DNA of 64,000 nt, taken from positions 1 to 64,000 of the forward strand of contig CAWELU010000001.1 of assembly GCA_963809965.1 (NCBI GenBank), read 5' to 3'. The first letter of the stretch is position 1; each line of letters begins with the position of its first letter. Made by a program: the position numbers and the translations under genes. The stretch is from CAIWHR01 sp963809965 (lineage in GTDB: Bacteria > Pseudomonadota > Gammaproteobacteria > Burkholderiales > Casimicrobiaceae). The notes under the pieces are model-generated. The model did not search any database and had not been told where the DNA came from. It worked only from the letters and a program-made list of their open reading frames with translations. Shown here piece after piece: positions 26,023 through 35,196 of this stretch.

Positions 26023-26424
26023 ATGCTGAAGACCTACCATGGCAGTTGTCACTGTGGCGCGGTCAGGTTCGAGGCCGATCTCGACCTTACGCAGAGCACC
26101 TATCGGTGCAACTGCTCCATCTGCCGGCGAACGCGCTTCTGGCCAGCCGTCGCCAGGGAAGGCGGCTTTCGCCTGTTGGCGGGGGAAGCGGAGCTGACTC
26201 GGTATCTCTTCAATACCAGGAAGAACCATCACTACTTCTGCAAGCACTGCGGCGTGCGCCCCTTCGGGGTCGGAACCGAAACGCCGATCGGAAAGATGTA
26301 CGGAATCAATGTCGGGTGTTTGGAAGACGTCTCTGACGAAGAGTTGGCGAGCGTCCCCATCACCTACGTGGACGGTCGCAATGACAGGTGGCAAACTCCT
26401 CCCGCGTTCTATTGCCATCTATAG
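26023..26424 (+). CDS. GFA family zinc protein
   Basis: A 133-residue protein of the glutathione-dependent formaldehyde-activating (GFA/Mss4-like) family. Cysteine motifs are GSCHCGAVRFEAD, CNCSICRRTRFW and YFCKHCGVRPF, which bind one or two zinc ions. Most bacterial members are not true Gfa enzymes; the substrate is unknown. A second, different member lies at 44557-44988. Confidence 0.88.
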   Translation: MLKTYHGSCHCGAVRFEADLDLTQSTYRCNCSICRRTRFWPAVAREGGFRLLAGEAELTRYLFNTRKNHHYFCKHCGVRPFGVGTETPIGKMYGINVGCLEDVSDEELASVPITYVDGRNDRWQTPPAFYCHL

Positions 26425-26448
26425 TCCGGACGCTCAACTCAGACTGCA

Positions 26449-26525
26449 GCCCAACCTACGGCTGCAGCGGATTCGCTCCGGCGGGCCTCGATCGCCTACG
26501 AGGATCGGCGGACTCTGACTTCGGC
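26449..26525 (+). repeat. Degenerate attC-like sequence
   Basis: GCCCAAC (26449-26455) followed by CTACGGCTGCAGCGG is a typical left attC end. The right box CTTCGGC (26519-26525) pairs at only five of seven positions. It lies between the GFA gene and the next substrate-binding protein. Confidence 0.35.
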
Positions 26526-26585
26526 GTCATAACGATGCGTTGCACCATTTGTGCTAGCGATGGGACCGTACGAGCCAATTTGCTG

Positions 26586-27566
26586 ATGATTCGGCGGGAT
26601 TTTGTTCGCACCGTGGTTTACGCGGTTGTTGCTGCACCGCTCATCGCCAGGGCGCAGCCGGCAGTCAATGTCCGGCGTATCGGAACCTTGTCACCAGGTG
26701 AACCGGACTCGCCTGCCGAGATCCAACAGACCTCCTCTGTGCTCGCGCAGCGCGGCTGGATCGAGGGGAAAAACCTCGTCGTAGAGCGACACTATGCAAG
26801 AGGAAGCCCCGAACTGCTCCGCCCGCTCGCCGAGGAGCTTGTCGGGCTTAGGGTAGAACTCATCGTGACGTGGGGCACGGCCGCCACAAGGGCGGCCAGG
26901 AGCGCTACCAATACCATCCCGATCGTATTCTGGAGCGTGGGCGACCCCGTTGGCGCAGGTCTCGTAGCGAGTCTTGCCCGGCCGGGCGGAAATGTCACCG
27001 GCTATTCCATCGCCAGCCCAGAGGTCGACGCCAAGCGCGTGGCGATACTGCGCGAATGGCTGCCCTCCCTGCAACGCGTCGGCGTGCTCGAAAATTCTTC
27101 CAACCCGTACTTTCGCGCCGCGCGGAATGAGCTCGAGCAGGCGTGTCGGTTGCTCGGCATCCAGCCGATCTTCGTCGAAGTCGCCTCTGCGGGCGAAATC
27201 GCGGCTGCCGTTGCCGAGGTCGCTCGGCGGGGCGCACAGGGCCTGTTGGTGCCTCCGGATACGCTGTTCTCGGAAAATCAGCAAGAAATCATGCAGGCGG
27301 CGTTACGACATCGACTGCCCACGACCGTCTCGCGTTTGTACGTGCGGGAGACTGGAGCTCTAGTCTCGTATGCCCCTATCGAATCGGACCACGACGAACG
27401 CGCGGCGGCGTTCATCGACAGAATCCTTCGCGGCGCAAAGCCGGCCGAGCTTCCTGTCGAACAGCCAACAAGGTTTGAGCTGATAATCAACCTCAAGACC
27501 GCGAAAGCACTCGGAATCGCAGTTCCGCCGACTCTTCTCGCGCGTGCCCACGAAGTGATTGAATAG
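26586..27566 (+). CDS. ABC transporter substrate-binding protein (ABC_sub_bind family), copy 2
   Basis: A 326-residue exported protein with a twin-arginine-like start (MIRRDFVRTVVYAVVAAPLI). Family blocks are IGTLSPGEPDSPAEIQQTSS, GWIEGKNLVVERHYARGS, PIVFWSVGDPVGAGLVASLA and RFELIINLKTAKALGIAVPP. It differs from copy 1 over most of its length, so it is not a recent duplicate. No transporter partners are adjacent. Confidence 0.87.
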   Translation: MIRRDFVRTVVYAVVAAPLIARAQPAVNVRRIGTLSPGEPDSPAEIQQTSSVLAQRGWIEGKNLVVERHYARGSPELLRPLAEELVGLRVELIVTWGTAATRAARSATNTIPIVFWSVGDPVGAGLVASLARPGGNVTGYSIASPEVDAKRVAILREWLPSLQRVGVLENSSNPYFRAARNELEQACRLLGIQPIFVEVASAGEIAAAVAEVARRGAQGLLVPPDTLFSENQQEIMQAALRHRLPTTVSRLYVRETGALVSYAPIESDHDERAAAFIDRILRGAKPAELPVEQPTRFELIINLKTAKALGIAVPPTLLARAHEVIE

Positions 27567-27599
27567 TGGGCTGACGATACAAGGCTGGCGAAGCAGGAA

Positions 27600-28244
27600 A
27601 TGTCCAAGCTACGCTTCAAGATCGCGATGTCGCTCGACGGCTTCGTTGCCGGTCCCAACCAGAGTGTGGAGAATCCGCTCGGAGTTGGGGGCATGCGCCT
27701 GCACGAGTGGGTCTTCCCACTTGCAGTCTGGCGATCGATGCACGGCCTTCATGGCGGAGTGGTGAACGAGAGCACCCCGGTCGTGGAAGAGTCGTTAGCC
27801 AACGTTGGAGCCACCCTGATGGGGCGCAACATGTTCGGCGGCCACCCGGGGCCGTGGGACCCCAGGAGCCCGTGGAACGGCTGGTGGGGATCCGACCCGC
27901 CGTTCCACCATCCTGTATTCGTCTTGACGCACCACCGCCGCGAGCCGCTCGAGCTCGAAGGTGGAACGACATTTACCTTCGTCACTGACGGCATCGAGGC
28001 GGCGCTCGAGCAGGCGCAGCGAGCCGCAGGCGGAATGGACATCTCGCTCGCAGGTGGGGCCAGCGCGGCCCGGCAGTATTTCGTAGCTGGCCTCGTGGAC
28101 GAGATGGAGATCAACCTGGTGCCGACCCTCCTCGGTAGCGGTGAGCGGCTGTTCGAGGGCACCAGCGACGATCTGCACGGGCTCGAGCTTGTGCGGACAG
28201 TCGCCGCGCCTAACGTGGCGCACCTCAAGTTCGCAAGGCGCTGA
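27600..28244 (+). CDS. Dihydrofolate reductase / RibD C-terminal family protein
   Basis: A 214-residue protein beginning MSKLRFKIAMSLDGFVAGPN, the signature of the RibD C-terminal/DHFR-like family, with GATLMGRNMFGG, FVLTHHRREPLELEGGTTFT and DISLAGGASAARQYFVAGLV. It probably reduces a small molecule with NAD(P)H; true folate activity is unlikely. It starts 33 bp after copy 2 of the binding protein with no attC-like site between them. Confidence 0.85.
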   Translation: MSKLRFKIAMSLDGFVAGPNQSVENPLGVGGMRLHEWVFPLAVWRSMHGLHGGVVNESTPVVEESLANVGATLMGRNMFGGHPGPWDPRSPWNGWWGSDPPFHHPVFVLTHHRREPLELEGGTTFTFVTDGIEAALEQAQRAAGGMDISLAGGASAARQYFVAGLVDEMEINLVPTLLGSGERLFEGTSDDLHGLELVRTVAAPNVAHLKFARR

Positions 28245-28370
28245 GACGGTGTGGGGGTCGCCGAATAGCCAGTTCCACCGAAGTGGCAACGGCCGCGTGC
28301 TTTCATTACATTCGCGCGCACCAGATTCGCGTGGCGCGCCGGTTATCTTCGTTCATTGGAGGCCGAATAC

Positions 28371-29186
28371 ATGAACGAAGCATATGTACATGGCTACGAT
28401 CCGCGCGAAAACGAGCGCCTGCAGGATCAGGCTGGAACGTTGGTCGACCTGCTGCACTCGGGCACCGCGTACCCTGCCGGATGTACGGTGCTCGAGGCGG
28501 GGTGTGGCGTCGGCGCCCAGACGGTAACGCTTGCCGAGAGGAGCCCCGATGCACGATTCATCTCGGTTGATCGCTCCGCGGACTCGATTGCAGAGGCCAA
28601 GCGAAGAACGGACTTGGCTGGACTCACCAACGTGGAGTTTCGGCAAGCGAACATATTCGCGTTGCCTTTCACTGCCGAGTCCTTCGACCATGTTTTCGTC
28701 TGCTTTGTCCTGGAACACCTCGCGCGTCCCGATGAGGCGTTGGCGATCCTCGGCAGGTTGCTCAGGCCCGGCGGTACCATCACCGTGATCGAGGGCGATC
28801 ATGGATCGGCTTACTTCCATCCCGATAGCTCGGCGGCACATGCGGCGATACGGTGCCAAGTCAGGCTGCAGCAGGCAGCCGGGGGCAACGCACTCATTGG
28901 TCGGCAAGTCTTTCCGCTGCTGGTCAAGGCTGGCTTCGACGCCGTCCATGTCTCTCCCCGCATGGTGTATGTCGACTCGAGCCGACCAGACCTTGTCGAT
29001 GGCTTTACGAGAAAGACCTTCACGGCGATGATCGAGGGCATTCGCGAATCCGCGATTTCAGCGGCGCTCATCCAGCCAGAGACCTTCGATGCCGGTCTCA
29101 ACGATCTCTACCGAACGACCGAGGCGGACGGTGTGTTTTGCTATACGTTCTTCAAGGGCGTGGGCGAGAAGAGACGCGGCGCCTGA
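28371..29186 (+). CDS. SAM-dependent methyltransferase
   Basis: A 271-residue class-I methyltransferase: motif I VLEAGCGVGAQTVTLAERS, motif II region DHVFVCFVLEHLARPDEALA, motif III LLRPGGTITVIEGDHGSAYF. The C-terminal half resembles methyltransferases acting on small molecules such as hydroxybenzoates. Start 28371 follows TTGGAGG. The stop lies in a GCCTGAC box. Confidence 0.85.
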   Translation: MNEAYVHGYDPRENERLQDQAGTLVDLLHSGTAYPAGCTVLEAGCGVGAQTVTLAERSPDARFISVDRSADSIAEAKRRTDLAGLTNVEFRQANIFALPFTAESFDHVFVCFVLEHLARPDEALAILGRLLRPGGTITVIEGDHGSAYFHPDSSAAHAAIRCQVRLQQAAGGNALIGRQVFPLLVKAGFDAVHVSPRMVYVDSSRPDLVDGFTRKTFTAMIEGIRESAISAALIQPETFDAGLNDLYRTTEADGVFCYTFFKGVGEKRRGA

Positions 29187-29295
29187 CCCGTCGCCAGCGG
29201 GTATGAATTGCCTGGTCTGCGTCGGCGGCAGCGTCGGCCCGGATCCCATGTATCGTTAGAAGTTCTGTAAGCCCGGTCATGCACCCCGGCGACCT

Positions 29296-30180
29296 ATGCC
29301 GCTTATCGACCCCGACTTAAGACGCACTTGGCTGTTCGGTCCGGGTGCCGACACCCGAGCCCACGACGCCATGCAGCGCAGCGGCGCCGATGTACTGATC
29401 GTCGACCTCGAGGACTTCACGCCCCCGGCGCGCCGCGACGAAGCGCGGCGCGGGCTTGCGTCGCTGCTGCAGCGTTGGCGAGAAGCGGGCCGGATCGCTG
29501 TCGTGCGAATCAATGCGCTCGACGCTGACGGACCGACCGACCTGGCTGCCGCGATGACGGCGCGACCCGACGTCGTCGCCTATCCAATGACCACGAGCGC
29601 TGAGCAGATGCGCGCGCTGCACGCGGCGCTCTCACACTGGGAAGGCATTCTAGGCATCGCTCCTGGTTCTACGGGGATCCTCCCGGTGTGCGAGACCGCG
29701 CTCGGCGTGGTCGAGGTGCGCGCCATTGCCAGCGGCAGCCCGCGCATCCGCGCGGCGCTGCTCGGCGCCGAAGACCTGGCCGCCGACCTGTGCGCCGAGC
29801 GTCAACCCGACGCGGTGGAGCTGGACCACGCACGCCGGCGCTTCGTCCTCGAATGCCGTGCCGCAGCCATCGAGCCGATCGACGCCCCTTACACCTTCAG
29901 CGACACGGAAGGCGCCGTGCGCGAGGGACGCTATGCGTGTCGCCTGGGATACCGGTGCAAGGCACTGGTGCGTCCCGAGCACGCGCAACCACTCAACGCC
30001 GCGCTGACGCCGAGCAACGACGAGCTACGTCGCGCCACCGCGATCGTCGACGGATTCGAAGCAGCACGAGCGCGCGGCGAAGACCGCGCGCTCGTCGACG
30101 GCCTGTGGGTGGAAGTGCCAACGTACCGCAATGCGCGGCGGCTCATCGAGCGCGCGCGGCGGCTCAACAGCCAGCGCTGA
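29296..30180 (+). CDS. HpcH/HpaI aldolase / citrate lyase beta-like CoA-ester lyase
   Basis: A 294-residue TIM-barrel protein of the CitE/CoA-ester lyase family: TWLFGPGADTRAHDAMQRSG, ADVLIVDLEDFTPPARRDEA, VVRINALDADGPTDL, ILPVCETALGVV (metal-ligand Glu) and LLGAEDLAADL (metal-ligand Asp). Family members cleave malyl-, citramalyl- or citryl-type thioesters. No CoA-transferase partner lies beside it. GC and codon use look flank-like. Confidence 0.85.
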   Translation: MPLIDPDLRRTWLFGPGADTRAHDAMQRSGADVLIVDLEDFTPPARRDEARRGLASLLQRWREAGRIAVVRINALDADGPTDLAAAMTARPDVVAYPMTTSAEQMRALHAALSHWEGILGIAPGSTGILPVCETALGVVEVRAIASGSPRIRAALLGAEDLAADLCAERQPDAVELDHARRRFVLECRAAAIEPIDAPYTFSDTEGAVREGRYACRLGYRCKALVRPEHAQPLNAALTPSNDELRRATAIVDGFEAARARGEDRALVDGLWVEVPTYRNARRLIERARRLNSQR

Positions 30181-30259
30181 CCCTGCAGTGCATGATTGGG
30201 CGCACGGCATTCGGCGAACGCTAAGCCGCAACCCCCGGGCCAACGGTCGGTACTGAGCA

Positions 30260-30892
30260 TTGACCGGTCCCGCGCCGGCGGGTCCGGTTCCCCGCTGGCA
30301 AGCGTGGTATGGTCCAGGCGGCAACATGACGGGTTTGGCGTCGCAGTTCGAAGAGCTGATCACGAAACAGTTGCAGTTGCTGAAGGAGGCCTTACCCAAC
30401 CTTTCCCGGGTCGCGCTTCTGCGTCACTCCGAGAGTTCGACGGCCATCCTGGCGGCGGCGAAGACCGCTGCGCAACGCCTCGGACTCACAGTTCTGGTGC
30501 TCGAAGTTACCAAGGCGGCCGAGTTCGAGAGTGCCTTCAAGACCGCACGGAGCGAGCGAATGGGCGCTGTCCACGTGTTGCCGTCTCCCTACCTTGGGGC
30601 TCAACGCGCACGATTGATCGAGCTCGCGGCCCGATACCGAATGCCTGCATTCTACGAGCTCGGAGTTTACGTCCAGGACGGCGGGCTCATGTCCTACGGT
30701 CCAAGCATCACCGACTTGTACGGACGCTCGGCGAGCTATGTCGATCGAATCCTGAAAGGGGCCAACCCCGGCGACCTGGCAATCGAGCGCCCGGCGAAGT
30801 TCGAACTGGCGATCAATCGCAAGACCGCCGCGGCACTCGGCGTGACCATCCCGCAGTCGCTTCTGCACCGAGCGGACGAGGTGATCCAGTGA
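30260..30892 (+). pseudogene. ABC_sub_bind substrate-binding protein, copy 3, 5'-truncated
   Basis: The frame holds only the C-terminal 60 percent of the family: GPGGNMTGLASQFEELITKQ onward to ELAINRKTAAALGVTIPQSL and LHRADEVIQ. The signal peptide and first lobe are missing. The family match begins at about 30296, preceded by a hairpin rather than coding sequence, so the gene is truncated and cannot be exported as a normal binding protein. Confidence 0.8.
30263..30288. repeat. Hairpin at the truncation point of copy 3
   Basis: ACCGG T CCCGC pairs with GCGGG T CCGGT around GCCG, giving ten pairs with one T-T mismatch. It resembles the inner stem of soil attC sites and marks the place where the truncated gene begins. 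Confidence 0.35.
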
Positions 30893-30999
30893 GCCGATCG
30901 CTCTTGCTCCGCGCACTCTTCATTCTCGCTGTGCTTGGGGGTTGTGCAACGAGCATCGAAGGGGCGGGTTTCAAGGGCGTCCGCGTTGCGCCAGAGTGA
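30889..30999 (+). CDS. Very small lipoprotein, 36 residues
   Basis: GTG at 30889 overlaps the stop of the truncated binding protein (GTGA). It encodes SRSLLLRALFILAVLGGCAT with a good lipobox (VLGGC) and a short tail, IEGAGFKGVRVAPE. A lipid-anchored peptide of this size could be real or could be the start of a truncated lipoprotein gene. No homolog is recognised. Confidence 0.35.
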   Translation: MSRSLLLRALFILAVLGGCATSIEGAGFKGVRVAPE

Positions 31000-31128
31000 T
31001 ATCGGCGCGCCCATCTGTTGCCTGCGCTGTCCTAACCGAGATGTGATCTGGCAGCCGGTGTCAGATCGTCATTGCCCTCAGCCGGCCGGGATCGGCAAAG
31101 AGCGGAGGTCGCGAACATGCAGGTCCTT

Positions 31129-31584
31129 TCACTCGACAAAGGACCGTCGATTCCCGATTGGCATCGTGTAGCAGACAGCGTGGCCATCCAGCACGACAGT
31201 GCCGTCGGAAAGAAACACGCGCGTCTCAAGCTCCGTGATCGGCTTGTCTTCCCGCACTTTAGTCACCTTGACCTCTCCGGTGATGGCATCGCCGGGCCGA
31301 ACAGGCGCCTTGAAGTCCCAATTCACCTGCAGAAACACCGTTCCCGGTCCGGGCAGATCTTCAGCCACCACTGCATTCAGGATCGCGCTGGTGACACCGC
31401 CCTGGACCACTATGCCGCCAAAGCGGGTCGCGCGGGCGGCCTCTTCATCGTAGTGCAGCGGGTTGCGGTCACCGCTGATTTCAGTAAATAGCTGTATGTC
31501 GCGAGCTGTCACCGCCCTCGACCGCTGTGCCTTCTGCCCAATCTGGGGAATGCCATTCGGCCACACTTCGCTCCTGTCAGTCAT
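31129..31584 (-). CDS. MaoC-like (R)-hydratase/dehydratase
   Basis: A 151-residue hotdog-fold protein with the hydratase-2 motif: FTEISGDRNPLHYDEEAARA, FGGIVVQGGVTSAILNAVVA, then VNWDFKAPVRPGDAITGEVK. The Asp and His of the catalytic D-x5-H pair (DRNPLHYD) are present. It hydrates enoyl-CoA or a related acyl thioester. GAGGAGGA precedes the ATG at 31584. It is the only intact minus-strand gene of the accessory block. Confidence 0.87.
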   Translation of the reverse strand: MTDRSEVWPNGIPQIGQKAQRSRAVTARDIQLFTEISGDRNPLHYDEEAARATRFGGIVVQGGVTSAILNAVVAEDLPGPGTVFLQVNWDFKAPVRPGDAITGEVKVTKVREDKPITELETRVFLSDGTVVLDGHAVCYTMPIGNRRSFVE

Positions 31585-31689
31585 GCTGTCATCCTCCTCA
31601 ATCGCCTCCAAGAACCGGTTTGTCCCGGATAAGGCGCAGAGTGCCTGCGTAGGGCCGTGCGGATTGGCCTCCCCGAACGCCGCGGCGTG

Positions 31690-32125
31690 CATAGTCCGGA
31701 CGCAGTTGTCCGACTTCGTCGACGACCTTCAGCGCCAGGTCGCCGCGAACGTCAAGCAGATCCAACTCCCCACGGTCGAACGCAAGCAGGCGGGGACTGG
31801 ACTCCTCGATGATCGCGATGTCGATCGTGCCGATCTGCGGCTTCCTCTTGCCCTTCATCACGGCCGCGAGCCCCTTGGTGGCAGCATCGGCGTTCGCGGG
31901 CGGATCGGGAAAGTAGTCTTCGCGATAGTTCGGGTTGGCTTCGAACACAACCTTTTGTCCGCGCCGCCAGTCCTTGATGCGGTAGGGCCCCGTGCCAATC
32001 GGGTGGTCCATCACGCGGCCGGACGGATCACCGTATTTCTCGACCACTTCACGCGCAACGGCACTAAGCGCGGGAGAAACAGGATAGGGCAGAAAGGTAT
32101 AGTCGGGTTCGACCAGGCCTCCCAA
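31690..32125 (-). pseudogene. Internal fragment of a peptide ABC substrate-binding protein (SBP_bac_5)
   Basis: The minus-strand frame reads EPDYTFLPYPVSPALSAVAR, MDHPIGTGPYRIKDWRRGQK, VVFEANPNYREDYF and LLAFDRGELDLLDVRGDLAL, which is the middle of an oligopeptide/nickel-binding protein of about 600 residues. Both ends are missing. It is unrelated to the ABC_sub_bind copies on the other strand. Confidence 0.75.
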
Positions 32126-32499
32126 TGCACGCCCGAACCGGCGGTCAGTCTAGGCCTGCGAAAGAGCGCATGCAAATACCTGACCGAGATTTGGGACGCG
32201 GGCGATGGTCATCGCGGAGTTGAGCGGGCAATGCCGCAGCAGCTCAAGCAGTTACTCGAACGTCCCTGGTCCGAAAGCGTCTGTTCCGGGCCGCTCTGCA
32301 AATTCAGGAAGGTCCGCATTAACGAAGCGCAACAGGCAGCATCGGGTCGAACTTCGTCATAGACTGAAATACAATCCAACTCTCTCGGACAACGTTTGTA
32401 AGGTCCAATCCCGATCAGCACACCTGAGCTGACGCGCGTCCAATCCTCGGGTACACCCTTGCCATTGCGGCCGCCTCAAGTCAATTCTTAGACCTCGCA
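32126..32499. other. Degenerate sequence between gene fragments
   Basis: 374 bp without a supported gene. Short open pieces occur on the minus strand (for example NADLPEFAERPGTDAFGPG near 32280-32340) but in conflicting frames. It looks like eroded coding sequence that I cannot assign. Confidence 0.3.
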
Positions 32500-32778
32500 A
32501 TGGAGCACTGCCCTCACTGCAACAAGGAGCTTGATCCACAGCGCCACTATCTTCGCGCTTCGCTGGTGGAAATCCCAAACCACCTGCTTGGCTGGGAATG
32601 GCCGAGTGCAAGGCGCGCGCGCAAGTTCACGGTTCGCTGCCCGCACTGTTCCAAGACGTATGTCAGCCACACGCTGCGGCGATTCGGGTTCGTCACGCAT
32701 GGCAGCTATGTCTATGTAGTTGGTCTTGCGTGCTTTGTGGCAGTCGTCATCCTGTATTTGGTGCGCCCTAACGGCTGA
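32500..32778 (+). CDS. Small zinc-ribbon membrane protein
   Basis: A 92-residue protein with two CxxC pairs, CPHCNKELDP near the start and CPHCSKTYVSH in the middle, forming a likely zinc ribbon, followed by one transmembrane helix (YVYVVGLACFVAVVILYLV). The function is unknown. The start MEHCPHC was chosen because it opens directly at the ribbon. Confidence 0.6.
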   Translation: MEHCPHCNKELDPQRHYLRASLVEIPNHLLGWEWPSARRARKFTVRCPHCSKTYVSHTLRRFGFVTHGSYVYVVGLACFVAVVILYLVRPNG

Positions 32779-32961
32779 CTCGCCAGAGATTCTGAAGCCC
32801 GCGTTGGCGGGGCCCAGACCAAGCTCATTCTGGGCCTCGCCTCCGTCGAAGTCGCCGGATGACTTGTTGTGCGGGACGTCGGAACGGTGGGATGTACGCT
32901 TTGGGTCCCATGGCCACTGATCAAGCGTAGACTTTCGGCGGCCCTTCGAGGGAGGGGGAAC

Positions 32962-33960
32962 ATGGACCGAGCTCAGCGCAGGGATTTCCTGATCGCGGCC
33001 GGGGCAATTCTTGCGGCGCCGCTCGCCGCCGAGGCCCAGCAGCCGGGCAAGATCGCGCGAATAGGCTTTCTATCGCTCAACATGGCCGGCAATCCACGCG
33101 GGACGGATTCTTTTCGCCAAGGGCTGCGGGAACTCGGCTACGTAGAGGGGCGCAATGTCGTCATCGAATACCGGGATGCGGAGCGGAAGTTCGAGCGACT
33201 TCCCGCACTGGCGGCCGAACTGGTTGCACTGAACGTCGACGTCATAGTAGCCCCGAGCGTAGTGGCCTCCCAAGCTGCTAAACAAGCGACCAAGACTATC
33301 CCCATTGTCTTCGCTGGTGTCGCCGATCCAGTTGCGGATGGACTCGTCGCTAGCCTTGCGCGGCCGGGCGGCAATGTCACCGGACTATCCAACCTCGCAC
33401 CGGAGCTCGTCGCCAAACGCCTGGAGCTGCTGAAGGAGGCCGTTCCGGGGGCCAGTCGGATAGCCATGCTCTGGCAGCCAGGAAGTGGCATGGAAGGTAC
33501 CGACAAGGACACGCTGAAGGACGCAGGAGTTGCGGCACGGGCGCTGGGCGTGCGGCTTCAAGTCGTAGGGGCGCGCGGACCCGCCGATCTCCAAAGGGCC
33601 TACGCGGACATGACCAGGGAGCGCGCGAATGCACTCGTCCTGCTGGGCACCCCCATGTTCTTTACCGAGCGAGAGCGGATCGCGGGCCTGGCGATCGGAA
33701 ACCGACTGCCGGCAATGTTCCCAACGAGGCAATATGTCGAAGTCGGGGGCCTCATGGCCTATGGCGCGAGCCTTGACGACCTGTTGCGCCGTACCACTGC
33801 TTACGTGGACAGGTTGCTCAAGGGCGCGAGGCCGTCCGAATTGCCCGTCGAGCAGCCGACGAAGTTCGAGCTGATCATCAATCTCAAGACCGCCAAGGCG
33901 CTCGGCATCACGATTTCGCAGCCGATGCTGGGGCGGGCCGATGAGGTGATTCAGCAGTAA
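32962..33960 (+). CDS. ABC_sub_bind substrate-binding protein, copy 4
   Basis: A 332-residue protein starting MDRAQRRDFLIAAGAILAAP (twin-arginine-like signal), then IGFLSLNMAGNPRGTDSFRQ, LGYVEGRNVVIEYRDAERK, PIVFAGVADPVADGLVASLA and KFELIINLKTAKALGITISQ. GAGGGAGGGGG precedes the ATG at 32962. It is followed at once by copy 5. There are no permease or ATPase genes nearby. Confidence 0.88.
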   Translation: MDRAQRRDFLIAAGAILAAPLAAEAQQPGKIARIGFLSLNMAGNPRGTDSFRQGLRELGYVEGRNVVIEYRDAERKFERLPALAAELVALNVDVIVAPSVVASQAAKQATKTIPIVFAGVADPVADGLVASLARPGGNVTGLSNLAPELVAKRLELLKEAVPGASRIAMLWQPGSGMEGTDKDTLKDAGVAARALGVRLQVVGARGPADLQRAYADMTRERANALVLLGTPMFFTERERIAGLAIGNRLPAMFPTRQYVEVGGLMAYGASLDDLLRRTTAYVDRLLKGARPSELPVEQPTKFELIINLKTAKALGITISQPMLGRADEVIQQ

Positions 33961-34022
33961 GGGAATGGATTGACGAACTGGTGGTATCGGGCGAATTCGG
34001 ACCACGGATGCGCGTTACGGTC

Positions 34023-35036
34023 ATGACGATCCCCGGAGCACGAATTGTCGCGGCGACGATCGCCACACTCGGCCTAGCGTTAGGCGTGACGGCAACCATT
34101 CTCGCGCCGCTGCCCGCCGACGCACAGCCGACCGGCAACGCCCGCCGATTGGGCCTTCTCTCGAGCGGCACGGGCGACACGCCTGCCGTTGAGGCGTTTC
34201 GGCAAGGACTGCGTGAGCTCGGGTGGGTCGAAGGTCGGAACATCATCATCGACTACCGATTTGCAGAGGGTCGGTTGGACCGGCTGCCCGATCTCGCGGC
34301 CGATCTCGTCGGGCTCATGGTGGACGTCATCGCCGCAGGTCCGACGCCCCCAGCCCTGGCGGCAAAGAAGGCCACCGGGACGATCCCCATTGTCATGTTG
34401 GGTGCTGCCGAGCCTGTTGAACTCGCACTCGTCGCGAGCCTCGCGCGCCCAGGCGGGAACGTCACCGGGTTGTCCTGGAGCGTCGACCTCGAAATCATCG
34501 CCAAGGGACTCGAGTTGCTCAAGGAGACTTTGCCCAGGATTCGCCGTGTGGCGATTCTCTGGAACCCGGCCAATCCGGCGCAGGCGCTCGGGATAGGAGA
34601 ACTGAAGGTCGCGGCCCGATCGCTGGGATTGCAGCTCGAGCTCGTGGAGGCCCGTGGGCCCGACGATTTCGACCGCGCCTTCGCGGTGATCGCCAAACAG
34701 CGAGCGGAGGCCATCCTGGTCGTGGCCGACGCACTATTTGTGGTGCACCGAGCACGGCTCGCGGAGCTCGAGGCAAGGTACCGGCTGCCGTCGATCCATG
34801 GGCTCCGGCAGAATGTCGATGCCGGGGGTCTCATGTCTTACGGGCCCAGCACCGTTACCGTCTGGCGACGCGCGGCGGTTTTCGTGGACAAGATCCTCAA
34901 GGGCGCCAAACCCGCCGACCTGCCCGTCGAGCAGCCGAGCAAGTACGAGCTGGTTATCAATCTGAAAACCGCGAATGCGCTCGGGTTGACGATCCCGCAA
35001 TCTCTTCGCCTGCGGCCGGACCAGGTCCTAGAGTGA
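34023..35036 (+). CDS. ABC_sub_bind substrate-binding protein, copy 5
   Basis: A 337-residue protein: signal ATIATLGLALGVTATILAPL, then GWVEGRNIIIDYRFAEGRLD, PIVMLGAAEPVELALVASLA and ELVINLKTANALGLTIPQSL. It is closer to copy 1 than to copy 4, which lies immediately upstream, so the pair did not arise by a recent tandem duplication. In-frame starts at 33981 and 34008 are also possible. Confidence 0.87.
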   Translation: MTIPGARIVAATIATLGLALGVTATILAPLPADAQPTGNARRLGLLSSGTGDTPAVEAFRQGLRELGWVEGRNIIIDYRFAEGRLDRLPDLAADLVGLMVDVIAAGPTPPALAAKKATGTIPIVMLGAAEPVELALVASLARPGGNVTGLSWSVDLEIIAKGLELLKETLPRIRRVAILWNPANPAQALGIGELKVAARSLGLQLELVEARGPDDFDRAFAVIAKQRAEAILVVADALFVVHRARLAELEARYRLPSIHGLRQNVDAGGLMSYGPSTVTVWRRAAVFVDKILKGAKPADLPVEQPSKYELVINLKTANALGLTIPQSLRLRPDQVLE

Positions 35037-35046
35037 TATCCGTGAG

Positions 35047-35154
35047 GCCCAACCCTGCATTCGCGGGGCCCCGCTGGTACATGTCTTCGCGGTCCGAAAG
35101 CTGGCGCCAGCGGGCCGCTCGCCAGGCTCGGCGGGCGTCCGCGTAGTCGGTACA
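35047..35154 (+). repeat. Degenerate attC-like sequence with strong stem
   Basis: GCCCAAC (35047-35053) opens the region. GGCCCCGCTGG (35067-35077) pairs with CCAGCGGGCC (35107-35116) apart from one bulged base. The expected right box is only weakly present (GTCGGTA, about 35148). Confidence 0.35.
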
Positions 35155-35196
35155 TCCCAGGCATTGCCGAGTCTCCCGTCGACGATTCAAAGCATC

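Noticed and set aside
32817..32843. GGCCCAGA...TCTGGGCC hairpin as a terminator or attC site
   Set aside because: A perfect 8-bp stem, but it lacks a T-run and the L-box arms and core spacing of the other sites; left unassigned.
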